From NCBI GenBank assembly GCA_030682595.1, contig JAUXNZ010000084.1:1-22677 (forward strand): a stretch of DNA of 22,677 nucleotides, written 5' to 3'. Positions within the stretch are counted from its first letter, which is position 1; the number at the start of each line of letters is the position of its first letter. The notes beneath the pieces were generated by a model. The model ran no database searches, was not told the DNA's origin, and saw nothing but the letters and a program-made list of their open reading frames with translations. The DNA comes from Rhodocyclaceae bacterium (GTDB lineage: Bacteria > Pseudomonadota > Gammaproteobacteria > Burkholderiales > Rhodocyclaceae). The position numbers and the translations under genes are program-made. This document shows positions 9,304 through 16,873 of the stretch, piece after piece.

Positions 9304-10542
9304 ATGCCCGTCAATTACGCCACCCCCGCTCCCGATCAATTGCATGCCGTCGCCGGCGTCCGCCTCGGGGTTGCCGAAGCCGGCATCCGCAAGGCCAAGC
9401 GCCGCGACCTGACGGTGATCGAACTGGCCGCCGGCAGCCGCGTCGCCGGGGTATTCACGCAGAACCGCTTTTGCGCCGCGCCGGTGCAGGTCTGCCAGGA
9501 GAATCTAAAAAAGGAAGGCATCCGCGCGCTGGTCATCAATACCGGCGTCGCCAACGCCGGCACCGGCGCAGCCGGCCTGCAAGCCGCGCAGCTCACCTGC
9601 GCCGCCCTCGCCCGCTGCATGGAAATCCGCGCCGACCAGGTGCTGCCATTCTCCACCGGCGTGATCCTCGAACCGCTGCCCGTCGACCGCCTCAAGGCCG
9701 GCCTGCCCGCCTGCATTACCGCGCTGCGGAGCGACGGCTGGCACGCTGCCGCCCACGCCATCATGACCACCGACACGGTGGCGAAAGCGGCGTCGAAAAA
9801 AGTCGGCGCTGGCAACACGGCGGCAACCATCACCGGCATGGCCAAGGGCGCCGGCATGATCCGCCCGAACATGGCGACCATGCTCGGTTTCGTGGCCACC
9901 GACGCCGCCATCAGCCAGCCGATGCTGGAACGGCTCGTCAAGGAGGCCGCCGACGAATCCTTCAACTGCATCACCGTGGACGGCGACACCTCGACCAACG
10001 ATTCATTCATCCTGATCGCCACCGGCCAGGGCCCGGCGAAATTCGAAACAGTCGATGCGCCCGGCTGGGCGGCCTTCAAGCAGGACGTGATCGCCTTGGC
10101 CCGCGAACTGGCCCAGGCCATCGTACGCGACGGCGAAGGCGCCACCAAATACATCGAAATCGCCGTGGCGGGCGGCCGCACGCGCGATGAATGCAAGGCC
10201 GTCGGTTATGCGATCGGCCACTCGCCGCTGGTGAAAACCGCCTTCTTCGCCTCCGACCCCAACCTCGGCCGCATCCTCGCCGCCATCGGCTACGCCTGGA
10301 ACAACGACCCGGGCCTCAAAGACCTCGACGACACAAAAGTCAAGGTCTGGCTCGGCGACACCCTGGTCGCGGAGAACGGCGGCCGCGCCGCGAGCTACCG
10401 CGAAGAGGACGGCGCCGCCGCGATGAAACCCGCCGAAATCAAAATCCGCGTCGACCTCGGCCGCGGCAGCCACACCGCCACCGTGTGGACCTGCGACTTC
10501 AGCTACGACTACGTGAAGATCAACGCAGACTATCGGAGTTGA
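9304..10542 (+). CDS. argJ: Bifunctional ornithine acetyltransferase/N-acetylglutamate synthase
   Basis: The ATG at 9304 gives a 412-residue protein starting MPVNYATPAPDQLHAVAGV, the usual ArgJ N-terminus and length; a longer open frame starting at 9139 lies mostly inside the preceding gene and is rejected. GGAAAG precedes the start. The autocleavage site is intact: IRPNMATMLGF, with cleavage expected between Ala191 and the nucleophile Thr192. KGAGM just upstream and TSTNDSF downstream are further family signatures. ArgJ transfers the acetyl group from N-acetylornithine to glutamate, recycling the acetyl group in cytoplasmic arginine synthesis; many forms also use acetyl-CoA. Whether this one is mono- or bifunctional cannot be read from the sequence. 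It converges on the cytochrome cluster. Confidence 0.97.
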   Translation: MPVNYATPAPDQLHAVAGVRLGVAEAGIRKAKRRDLTVIELAAGSRVAGVFTQNRFCAAPVQVCQENLKKEGIRALVINTGVANAGTGAAGLQAAQLTCAALARCMEIRADQVLPFSTGVILEPLPVDRLKAGLPACITALRSDGWHAAAHAIMTTDTVAKAASKKVGAGNTAATITGMAKGAGMIRPNMATMLGFVATDAAISQPMLERLVKEAADESFNCITVDGDTSTNDSFILIATGQGPAKFETVDAPGWAAFKQDVIALARELAQAIVRDGEGATKYIEIAVAGGRTRDECKAVGYAIGHSPLVKTAFFASDPNLGRILAAIGYAWNNDPGLKDLDDTKVKVWLGDTLVAENGGRAASYREEDGAAAMKPAEIKIRVDLGRGSHTATVWTCDFSYDYVKINADYRS

Positions 10543-10601
10543 TGCCTTACCGTTTCTGAACGTTTTGTTTTACGCATTGTGGCGAGTTGCGTGAGCTTGC
10601 C

Positions 10602-10931
10602 CTAGCGCGCCAGTATCCAGCCGATCAGGTTCTCGATCCGCGCGGCATCGCGGGTTTTGACGATGCCATGCGGTTCCTTCTCGCCGTCGATCTCCACTTC
10701 ACTGGCGACGGTGACGTGGCGAGTCAGCTTGGCCTTGGCATCCGCATCTCCCTGGTACTTGGCGGCGATTTTGGCGAACGGCGGGCCGGCCTTCTGTTTC
10801 GCCACGTCATGACACTTGGTGCAGCGGCTATCCTTGAGCAGCGTCATGGCATCTGCTTCATCGGCGGCCAGGGCCGGCGCGGTCTGCAGCGCAAGCGCCA
10901 CGAGGCAAGCGGGAATCGATAATTGGCGCAT
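10602..10931 (-). CDS. Periplasmic monohaem c-type cytochrome (distal paralogue)
   Basis: This 109-residue protein has a signal peptide (MRQLSIPACLVALALQTAPA, cut near residue 22) and one haem site, CTKCH at residues 37–41. AGGAGA lies seven bases before the ATG. The only methionines are Met1 and Met29, both before the haem site, so there is no methionine to act as the usual distal ligand of a class I cytochrome; His72 or His88 could serve. His88, in PHGIVKTRDAARI, is also present in the paralogue at 16874–17215. The likely role is a soluble periplasmic electron carrier in the same pathway as the upstream multihaem genes. It is the last gene of the cluster, 29 bp after the dihaem cytochrome. 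Confidence 0.92.
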   Translation of the reverse strand: MRQLSIPACLVALALQTAPALAADEADAMTLLKDSRCTKCHDVAKQKAGPPFAKIAAKYQGDADAKAKLTRHVTVASEVEIDGEKEPHGIVKTRDAARIENLIGWILAR

Positions 10932-10960
10932 GAAGAGTCTCCTGATGTCGAGAAAATGGA

Positions 10961-11566
10961 TTACTGCAGGCTGCCGATATAAACGGTGACGGCGCGGGTT
11001 TCCAGCTCCGTCAGCTTGGCGGCGATCGAGTGCATGATGGCGTTGTCGTTGGTGCGCGCCCGTTGGTTGAATTCCTGCAACTGGGATTCCAGATAGCGCG
11101 GATGCTGGCCGGCCAGGCGCGGCAATTGCTCGGTGCCGAGACCTTGCACGCCATGGCAGGATGCGCAGGATGGAACGCCGGAATAGGTATTGCCCTTGTG
11201 ATAAATGTACCTGCCGACCGCCGCCAGATCGGGGTCGCCCGGCTGGCTCGCCGCCGCCGGTTTGCTGGCGTAGAAGTCGCCCAGAACGGCAATGTCCTCG
11301 TCCTTGAGATCCTTGCTCATCTCGCCCATCACCTCGCTCTTGCGGCGGCCGTCACGGAAATCCGCCAACTGCTTGCGCATATAGCTCGGGTGTTGGGCCG
11401 CCAGCCGCGGATAAATGCGGCTGGCGCTCTCTCCTTCCGGCCCATGACATAGCCCGCAGCGCTCGATGATGATCTTGTTGACATGCGGGGGCACCTCCAA
11501 CGCTGCCACGGATGAGGCCAGGCCGAACCCCAGCAGCACGGCAAACGCGATACGCAAGGCAGTCAT
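10961..11566 (-). CDS. Dihaem c4-like cytochrome
   Basis: The ATG at 11566 (201 residues) is preferred over a TTG three codons upstream because AAGGAG at 11577–11582 is ten bases from the ATG but only one base from the TTG. A signal peptide (about residues 1–22) is followed by two similar haem domains with CGLCH at 37–41 and CASCH at 134–138. Both domains share a PRLA-x-QHP element after the haem (PRLAAQHP and PRLAGQHP), which marks the cytochrome c4 / c553 type. Met80 or Met83 and Met178 are candidate distal ligands. Cytochromes of this type shuttle electrons in the periplasm, often toward terminal oxidases or reductases. It lies 20 bp after the nonahaem gene and is probably cotranscribed with it. 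Confidence 0.92.
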   Translation of the reverse strand: MTALRIAFAVLLGFGLASSVAALEVPPHVNKIIIERCGLCHGPEGESASRIYPRLAAQHPSYMRKQLADFRDGRRKSEVMGEMSKDLKDEDIAVLGDFYASKPAAASQPGDPDLAAVGRYIYHKGNTYSGVPSCASCHGVQGLGTEQLPRLAGQHPRYLESQLQEFNQRARTNDNAIMHSIAAKLTELETRAVTVYIGSLQ

Positions 11567-11576
11567 GATGGGCAAG

Positions 11577-11582
11577 CTCCTT
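11577..11582 (-). promoter_or_regulatory. Ribosome binding site deciding the dihaem cytochrome start
   Basis: On the minus strand AAGGAG lies ten bases upstream of the ATG at 11566. It almost touches the in-frame TTG at 11575, which rules that codon out as a start. Confidence 0.7.
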
Positions 11583-11586
11583 GTCG

Positions 11587-13593
11587 TTAGCCGCTGAAGA
11601 ACCCGGTCCCAATCATCACCAGCAGCATCAGGCCGACGGTGATGAGGAGGAGGCCGAGGACGACCGAAGCCTTCTTCATCGCCGGCGAGGGGGCCGATAC
11701 CAGACGCTTCGTGAGTTCGCCGGAATCCACCAGACGCTGGTACTGCGCCGGATGGTCATGGCGGAACTCGCGCAGCGACTGCGTGCCGGTGAACATCACG
11801 ATATCCGGCGGCGGCAGCTTGTCGGGGCGGAAGTGGTTGTTGAAGAAGTGCACCGTGAAGAGAAACACCGCCGCCAGGAAGGCTTCTTCCGCATGCACCA
11901 GCGTCGCCACGTTGAACGCCCAGCCCGGCAGATACTCGGCCGTGACGTGCGGGATGGCCAGCATCAAGCCGCTCCAGCCGATCACGTTGACGCCCCAGAA
12001 CACCGCCCAGTAGTCGAACTTCTCGTAATAGGCCCAGCGCTCGAACTTGGGCCGTTCGCCCTTGCCGAGGAACCACTTGAACATGCCGATCATGTCATCG
12101 AGGTCCTTCCAGTTCGGCACCAGCGAATCCGGGCCGAACCACTTGAAGGTCTTGTCGCGCAACAGTTTCTGCAGCACGTAGATGAGGTGGATCATGAAAA
12201 TGGCGACGAACAGGCCCGCCGCTACCCGGTGGATGATGCCGAGCACCTGCGGCCCGCCGAGCGCCTTGGCAACGACCGGCGCCCAGTCGCTGTGGGCGAA
12301 CAGTGCGGTCGTACCGGTCAGCACCAGGGCCATGGTGGATAGGGCGAAGACCAGGTGGCCAAGCCGCCAGCCCCAGTGGAAGCGTTCGACGAACATTTTC
12401 TCTTCGTCGAGGTTCAGGCCGGTGGTGTCAATGCGGTGGTGGTGCTTGCCGGCTTTGCGGTCCTGCCACTCACGGTAGTACCAGAGGCCGGAGTGCAACC
12501 AGAAGAAGGCAAACACGCCGACCAGCAGCCAGATCATTAACTTCGAGGTGACGTACATCACCGGATATTTTTCGAAGTCATGGGTGTTGGCGTGCGGGTG
12601 GAAGGACGAGAAGCCACCGGTGGCCAGCGGCAGTTTCTTGCCGTCATGGCAACTCTGGCAGGTCTTGAGGCGGTTGTCGGGGTGAACCTTGGATTGGGGG
12701 TCTGCGACGGCCTTGATGCCGTGGCTGTCATGGCAGCTCACGCAGCGCGCGGTGTAGGCCCAGCCCAGGCGCGAGACCTGGCCGTGGTAGGTGTCGTGGA
12801 AGCTTTTCAGCTCTTCCTTGTGGCAGGTGCCGCAGTCACCGGTGCTGGCGAGCTTGAAGGAATCACCGGAGGTGCCGGTGACGCTGTGGGCGCTATGGCA
12901 GTCGGTACAGACGGCGGCCTTGAGGTTGCCCTTGTCGATGACCTCTTCGCCATGCACCGAGCCGCCCCAGATGTCGAGCTGGTCTTCGTGGCACTGGCCG
13001 CAGGTCTCGGGGATGGACTTGTGCCAGGCCGTGCGCCGCTCGCTTTCCTGCGGCGGCACGTCGAAGTCGTGCGAGCTGTGGCAGTCGTCGCACTTGGCGA
13101 GCGGGGTGCCGGGGATGTCCTTGTTCTCGCGGGCGTGGAAGGATTTGTTATAGGCCTCGATGTTCTGGAAAACGACGCCGAGGCGGGGTTTGTCCTTGGT
13201 CTTGCCTTCCTGCTGCGCCTTGGCCCACAGGCCTTCGTGGCAGCCGATGCAGCTGGCTTGCGGGGCGTTGGCGTCGAGCTGGTGGTCTTTCCGGGCATCG
13301 ACGATGTTCTTGTGGCAGTCCAGGCATTGCATCTGGCTATGCACGCTCTTGGCGAACTTGCGCTTGTCGATGCTGCGCAGCTCGCGTTCGTCCTCTTCAC
13401 CGTCGATGACCACCGGCACCTTGATCTTGTCATGCTTGTTCTCATGACACTTCAGGCAGGATTCTCTGGAGAGGGGATCTGAAGATTTCACCGCACTGGC
13501 GAAAGCCGCGCCTGGCAGCGCAATCATCACGGAAAGCAGGGCGGCAAACAGCATCCAGCGCTTTGGCAGGATGGCATGAATCGGGGTGTGCAT
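11587..13593 (-). CDS. Nonahaem cytochrome c fused to membrane cytochrome b (CbcL-like quinol module)
   Basis: The 668-residue protein starts with a signal peptide (about 1–33), followed by a periplasmic region with nine CXXCH sites beginning at Cys46, 90, 115, 168, 198, 229, 254, 284 and 312. From about residue 345 it turns into a multi-pass membrane domain with five or six hydrophobic segments and histidines placed to bind haem b (candidates His367, 413, 455, 469, 567, 582). Nine c-haems plus a HydC/FdnI-type cytochrome b is the architecture reported for Geobacter sulfurreducens CbcL, an inner-membrane menaquinol-linked protein needed for reducing low-potential metal oxides. The inferred role is electron exchange between quinone pool and periplasmic cytochromes, in place of CymA. 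ATG 13593 is chosen because GGAG lies nine bases upstream; an ATG five codons earlier lacks a site. It follows the porin gene across a terminator. Confidence 0.9.
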   Translation of the reverse strand: MHTPIHAILPKRWMLFAALLSVMIALPGAAFASAVKSSDPLSRESCLKCHENKHDKIKVPVVIDGEEDERELRSIDKRKFAKSVHSQMQCLDCHKNIVDARKDHQLDANAPQASCIGCHEGLWAKAQQEGKTKDKPRLGVVFQNIEAYNKSFHARENKDIPGTPLAKCDDCHSSHDFDVPPQESERRTAWHKSIPETCGQCHEDQLDIWGGSVHGEEVIDKGNLKAAVCTDCHSAHSVTGTSGDSFKLASTGDCGTCHKEELKSFHDTYHGQVSRLGWAYTARCVSCHDSHGIKAVADPQSKVHPDNRLKTCQSCHDGKKLPLATGGFSSFHPHANTHDFEKYPVMYVTSKLMIWLLVGVFAFFWLHSGLWYYREWQDRKAGKHHHRIDTTGLNLDEEKMFVERFHWGWRLGHLVFALSTMALVLTGTTALFAHSDWAPVVAKALGGPQVLGIIHRVAAGLFVAIFMIHLIYVLQKLLRDKTFKWFGPDSLVPNWKDLDDMIGMFKWFLGKGERPKFERWAYYEKFDYWAVFWGVNVIGWSGLMLAIPHVTAEYLPGWAFNVATLVHAEEAFLAAVFLFTVHFFNNHFRPDKLPPPDIVMFTGTQSLREFRHDHPAQYQRLVDSGELTKRLVSAPSPAMKKASVVLGLLLITVGLMLLVMIGTGFFSG

Positions 13594-13602
13594 TTTCAGG
13601 TA

Positions 13603-13606
13603 CTCC
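13603..13606 (-). promoter_or_regulatory. Ribosome binding site deciding the nonahaem cytochrome start
   Basis: GGAG on the minus strand lies nine bases before ATG 13593. It falls inside the second codon of the alternative ATG at 13608, so it supports the shorter start. Confidence 0.6.
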
Positions 13607-13668
13607 ATGAGGATGGGCTAACCATCCAGCCGGTCTGGCGACACGGGTTCGCGCTCAAGGCAAGGCGC

Positions 13669-13711
13669 AAAAAAACGCGGCTGCCACCACCGGAAGGGGG
13701 TGGCAGCCGCG
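13669..13711 (-). terminator. Intrinsic terminator after the porin gene
   Basis: A perfect 13-bp stem (CGCGGCTGCCACC at 13676–13688 pairing with 13699–13711) with a 10-base loop is followed, on the minus strand, by seven T residues (13669–13675 as A on the plus strand). It begins nine bases beyond the stop of the MtrB-like gene. This is a textbook Rho-independent terminator acting on leftward transcription. It separates the monohaem–decahaem–porin unit from the nonahaem–dihaem–monohaem unit. Confidence 0.92.
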
Positions 13712-13719
13712 AGGGTGCA

Positions 13720-15921
13720 TCAGAAACCGACTTTGACGCCCATCATCAGGAGGTGATGACCGCCGGTGAAAGCGCTATCGACCTTGTCCTTATAATAATC
13801 ATAGACATAGCCGGCCTTCAGCGTGATCTTCTTCTTCATTTCATAGTCCACACCAAAGGCCAGGCTGTGCAACGTGTTGTCGATCTTGTCGTTGACCACA
13901 TAGGCAGTGGCGCCCGCAGGAAGACTTGCGGTACTGTTCGTCTTCATACTGCCATCGGACATGGACAGTATGTAACTTGCACGGTACTTCAGCAAATCCG
14001 TATGCTGGTAGTCGGCATTCAGAGAAAGTGACCAAGTGTCAGCCTTGAAATTCGATATGCCGCGATTTTCAAAGAGAATGGCGGCATTCTCAAACCGGCG
14101 AAGGTTACTGCCCAGGAAATAGGTTTCAAAGTCGCTCTGCATCCAGTCCAGACTGCCGCTCAAATTGAGCCATTCTGAGGGCGCGTAATCAAGCGAGAAT
14201 CCAGCACCATGGAAGGTGTCGTCGGCCTTTTGCTCAAACTCCGTACCAAGGACGGTCCGTGCCGCATCCGCGTTGTAGACGCTGTGATCATCATTCTTTT
14301 TGCGCTTGTATTGGTAGTAACCATTGACATTGGTGGCATTGGAAACCGCATAACCCATCGCTGCCCTGAGTTTGTAGGCTGTTTCAGGTTCTGATATCGC
14401 GCCGGTCTTGCTGGCCATCACAACGGAGGGGTCAATGCGAAGCGTCATGCCTTTCATTGGGCGGGCAGACCATTTCAGATATAACTCGTCCGATTTGGTC
14501 TCATCGGCAAACAAAGAGACCATAGGCTGAATACCACCGGCAGGTGTCGCGGGCGTCTTGTATTGAAGATCCCGATCAATGTCTTCATGCTTCCAGCCCG
14601 CGACCAGACTGGACTTGGCTGGCAGACCACTAAACTTGGCCGAAAGACCATAGGTCAGCGACTCGAGACGTGCAACGCGAAGACCCCATTTTTCTCGGTC
14701 TGTTTGAACAAGCACAGTCCCCATGGACATGGGAGAGTCGTTATCACGATTGCCGTACTTGGCAAAACCTTCCAGACCGACTGTGCCGGACAGTTGGTGG
14801 CTCAGGTTGAAGAAGGCGTTTTCGGTGCTGATCTTGCCGTTCCAATTAGAGGTTGCTTGGCTCAGTGTTTGGCTATCCTGAGACAATCGGGACATGCCAT
14901 AACCCAATGCGACCGCAGTTCTGTCAAATGATTTGGAAAGCCGCAATGTGTTCGACATAAGCGTCGAGTCGGGCGTGAAACCGGCCGGACGATTGAAGTT
15001 GGCTGCACTCATCGTCCATATAGACGGTAAGGGTATGCTGGATTGCAAATAATCCGGGGCATTATTCACGAACTTTTCCAACTTTCCGTCGTATGCAAAC
15101 TGGAATCCATTTCCGGGTGACGTCGTGAGATTCATGCTGAACCTGTGAAGGTTTTCTTCAACCCGTTGATCAAGGCCCCACCAGCGTTGCAGAACCCGCC
15201 CAGCGACCGTAGCCCCCCCCGGGTTTGTCAGCACATCGCCGCCGCCCAGGACTAGGGTTTGGAGCTTGTTGCCCTCGCGTTTGTAGCCGTCGTAATTGAA
15301 GGCAATGGAACCCCAGTCGCCCAGCAGCGCGGGCTTCAACTTCATGCCGAGGCCGAAGGTCTTGCGGTCGATCTTGAACTTGCCAGATCCATCGGTGCCG
15401 TCATTGAACTGGGCCAGAAAGCCGCTGTTCGTATTTGCTGGAGTTGCAATGTCGGCAAAGTTGCAGTCTGCTCGGTAGGTCTCGCACGGTGCTACCCCAG
15501 TGCGATTCGGGTTGAGCAGATACTTGGCGCCATCGCTGGCAGAGCGGAAGCCGTTGTAGTAGCCCTTGATGCCGAAGCTGCCGGTGTTGATCGTGGCTTT
15601 GTTGTTGTAGTTATCCAGCCCATAGCCGTGGCGCTCGACGGTGAAGATGTCTCGCGTGCCGTCGTTGATGGCCAGGTTCAGATCGATGTCACCGTAAAAC
15701 CCGTTGTCCCGATCGCCGCCCCAAACGCCCACCGGGCTGTAGCTTTCAAGGAAATGGGTGAGGTTGCCGCCCGGGCCCTTTGTGAAGTCCGAATACACCA
15801 GCTTGGCGGTGACGTCGCCCGTGATGGTGTTGCCGACCGGCTCGGCCGCTTGCACCGCCTGCGCCACGGCAACGGCCATCACGCTCAGGCAGAAATATTT
15901 TGCAGTTTGCTTCGTTTTCAT
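13720..15921 (-). CDS. MtrB/PioB-family decahaem-associated outer-membrane beta-barrel
   Basis: The 733-residue protein has a signal peptide (about 1–25, ending AQAVQA) and then many alternating strands with aromatic girdles, ending in phenylalanine (MMGVKVGF), as expected for a BAM-inserted barrel. Length, the glycine- and tyrosine-rich N-terminal part and position directly after a decahaem gene fit the MtrB/PioB/MtoB family, which forms the outer-membrane sleeve around an MtrA-type cytochrome. The N-terminal CXXC of Shewanella MtrB is absent; the only mature cysteines noticed are Cys146 and Cys153. GGAG lies eight bases before the ATG, 29 bp after the decahaem stop. A run of eight G on the coding strand (15213–15220) is a potential slippage site. 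Hand counts give lower GC in the middle and 3' part than at the 5' end. Confidence 0.92.
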   Translation of the reverse strand: MKTKQTAKYFCLSVMAVAVAQAVQAAEPVGNTITGDVTAKLVYSDFTKGPGGNLTHFLESYSPVGVWGGDRDNGFYGDIDLNLAINDGTRDIFTVERHGYGLDNYNNKATINTGSFGIKGYYNGFRSASDGAKYLLNPNRTGVAPCETYRADCNFADIATPANTNSGFLAQFNDGTDGSGKFKIDRKTFGLGMKLKPALLGDWGSIAFNYDGYKREGNKLQTLVLGGGDVLTNPGGATVAGRVLQRWWGLDQRVEENLHRFSMNLTTSPGNGFQFAYDGKLEKFVNNAPDYLQSSIPLPSIWTMSAANFNRPAGFTPDSTLMSNTLRLSKSFDRTAVALGYGMSRLSQDSQTLSQATSNWNGKISTENAFFNLSHQLSGTVGLEGFAKYGNRDNDSPMSMGTVLVQTDREKWGLRVARLESLTYGLSAKFSGLPAKSSLVAGWKHEDIDRDLQYKTPATPAGGIQPMVSLFADETKSDELYLKWSARPMKGMTLRIDPSVVMASKTGAISEPETAYKLRAAMGYAVSNATNVNGYYQYKRKKNDDHSVYNADAARTVLGTEFEQKADDTFHGAGFSLDYAPSEWLNLSGSLDWMQSDFETYFLGSNLRRFENAAILFENRGISNFKADTWSLSLNADYQHTDLLKYRASYILSMSDGSMKTNSTASLPAGATAYVVNDKIDNTLHSLAFGVDYEMKKKITLKAGYVYDYYKDKVDSAFTGGHHLLMMGVKVGF
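15213..15220 (-). repeat. G8 homopolymer inside the porin gene
   Basis: Eight consecutive G on the coding strand span the Pro-Gly-Gly-Ala codons of the MtrB-like protein. The frame is intact as sequenced, with no sign of the protein being broken. Confidence 0.8.
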
Positions 15922-15950
15922 GTCTTGTCTCCGATTCGCGTTGCGTCAGT

Positions 15951-16832
15951 TCAATAGCGCAAGTGCTGGTCCTGGCTGCTGCCGTGGACCTGGCTGTGAC
16001 AGCTGCTGCAGTTACGCAAGGCAGTCGCAGAGATGATCTGATTGTTGCTAGATGCACCCGTTTGTCCATGTCGATTATTTGTGATCGTGTGGCACTGGAT
16101 GCACAGCGCAGGCTGAGCCAATGTCAGAAGCTTCTGGTTGTGGGTGCCGTGCGGGTTATGGCAGGTGGCGCAATCCTCAACCGCCGGGGCATGCTCGAAG
16201 ACATGAGGGCCGCGCACGTTCTGGTGGCACTGCGTACATTGCTGCGTCTTGGCTGCCAGTGACAACTGCTGGCCGCCGTGGGCGTCGTGACAGCTGACGC
16301 AGGTGACGCCGCCCTCTTTCAGCGGATGGTGCGAACGCATGTTGAACTTGGCGGCGACATCCTTGTGACAGGAGATGCACAGTGCCGCATCCTTGCCCGC
16401 ACGCTCCATGCCAGCCGTCAGCGACTTGATCTTCGGCTTGTGGTTGCCGTGGCAGTCGCTGCACTGCACGTTGGCCTTGGCGTGATCGGAGAAGGCGAAG
16501 TTCATGTGCTTGGCGTCGTTTTTGTGACAGCTCAGGCACTGCTCGGATTTTGGCGCACCGGCCAGAACGGCTTTCGGCTTGTCCTTGCCGGTGGCGCTTT
16601 CGCGGGCTTCCTCGGCCTTGGCGTGCTGGACTGCCGTGGTGTGGCAGCTGACGCAGTCGCCATGATAGGCGTGCTTCATGTGCGCCTTGGCTTCGGTTTC
16701 GTGACAGCTCACGCATTGGGCACCGACCGGGGCGCCACCCGCTTTGTTGGCGGCCGGTGCGGCTTGCGCGGCACCGAGCGCGAACAACCCGAACAGGATT
16801 ACCATTCCGTTTAACAATCGCTTCAGCTTCAT
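15951..16832 (-). CDS. Decahaem c-type cytochrome, MtrA/DmsE/PioA/MtoA type
   Basis: The 293-residue protein has a signal peptide (about 1–24) and exactly ten CXXCH sites beginning at Cys40, 60, 99, 124, 152, 178, 199, 221, 244 and 275, with histidines between them for bis-His ligation. Haem number, size and the neighbouring barrel gene match the MtrA/DmsE family. In the known systems this cytochrome threads through the MtrB-type barrel and carries electrons across the outer membrane, outward in Shewanella and inward in iron oxidisers. PioA has a longer N-terminal extension, missing here, so the MtrA/MtoA/DmsE length class fits better. AGGGG precedes the ATG. It lies 41 bp after the monohaem gene and 29 bp before the porin gene, forming one unit with them. 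Confidence 0.95.
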   Translation of the reverse strand: MKLKRLLNGMVILFGLFALGAAQAAPAANKAGGAPVGAQCVSCHETEAKAHMKHAYHGDCVSCHTTAVQHAKAEEARESATGKDKPKAVLAGAPKSEQCLSCHKNDAKHMNFAFSDHAKANVQCSDCHGNHKPKIKSLTAGMERAGKDAALCISCHKDVAAKFNMRSHHPLKEGGVTCVSCHDAHGGQQLSLAAKTQQCTQCHQNVRGPHVFEHAPAVEDCATCHNPHGTHNQKLLTLAQPALCIQCHTITNNRHGQTGASSNNQIISATALRNCSSCHSQVHGSSQDQHLRY

Positions 16833-16873
16833 TGTCTTTCCCCTTCTCTAGATAATTCGAAGCCCGCTGCAGC

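Noticed and set aside
10543..10601. Possible bidirectional terminator between argJ and the monohaem cytochrome gene
   Set aside because: Only a weak six-base stem with a G-T pair (GGCGAG and CTTGCC) was found, with no T run at the right place.
12580..13482. 300-codon plus-strand open frame opposite the nonahaem cytochrome gene
   Set aside because: The translation is a repetitive Val/Leu/Ala/Gly shadow created by the codons of the cytochrome; no recognisable domain, and the opposite strand has nine CXXCH motifs.
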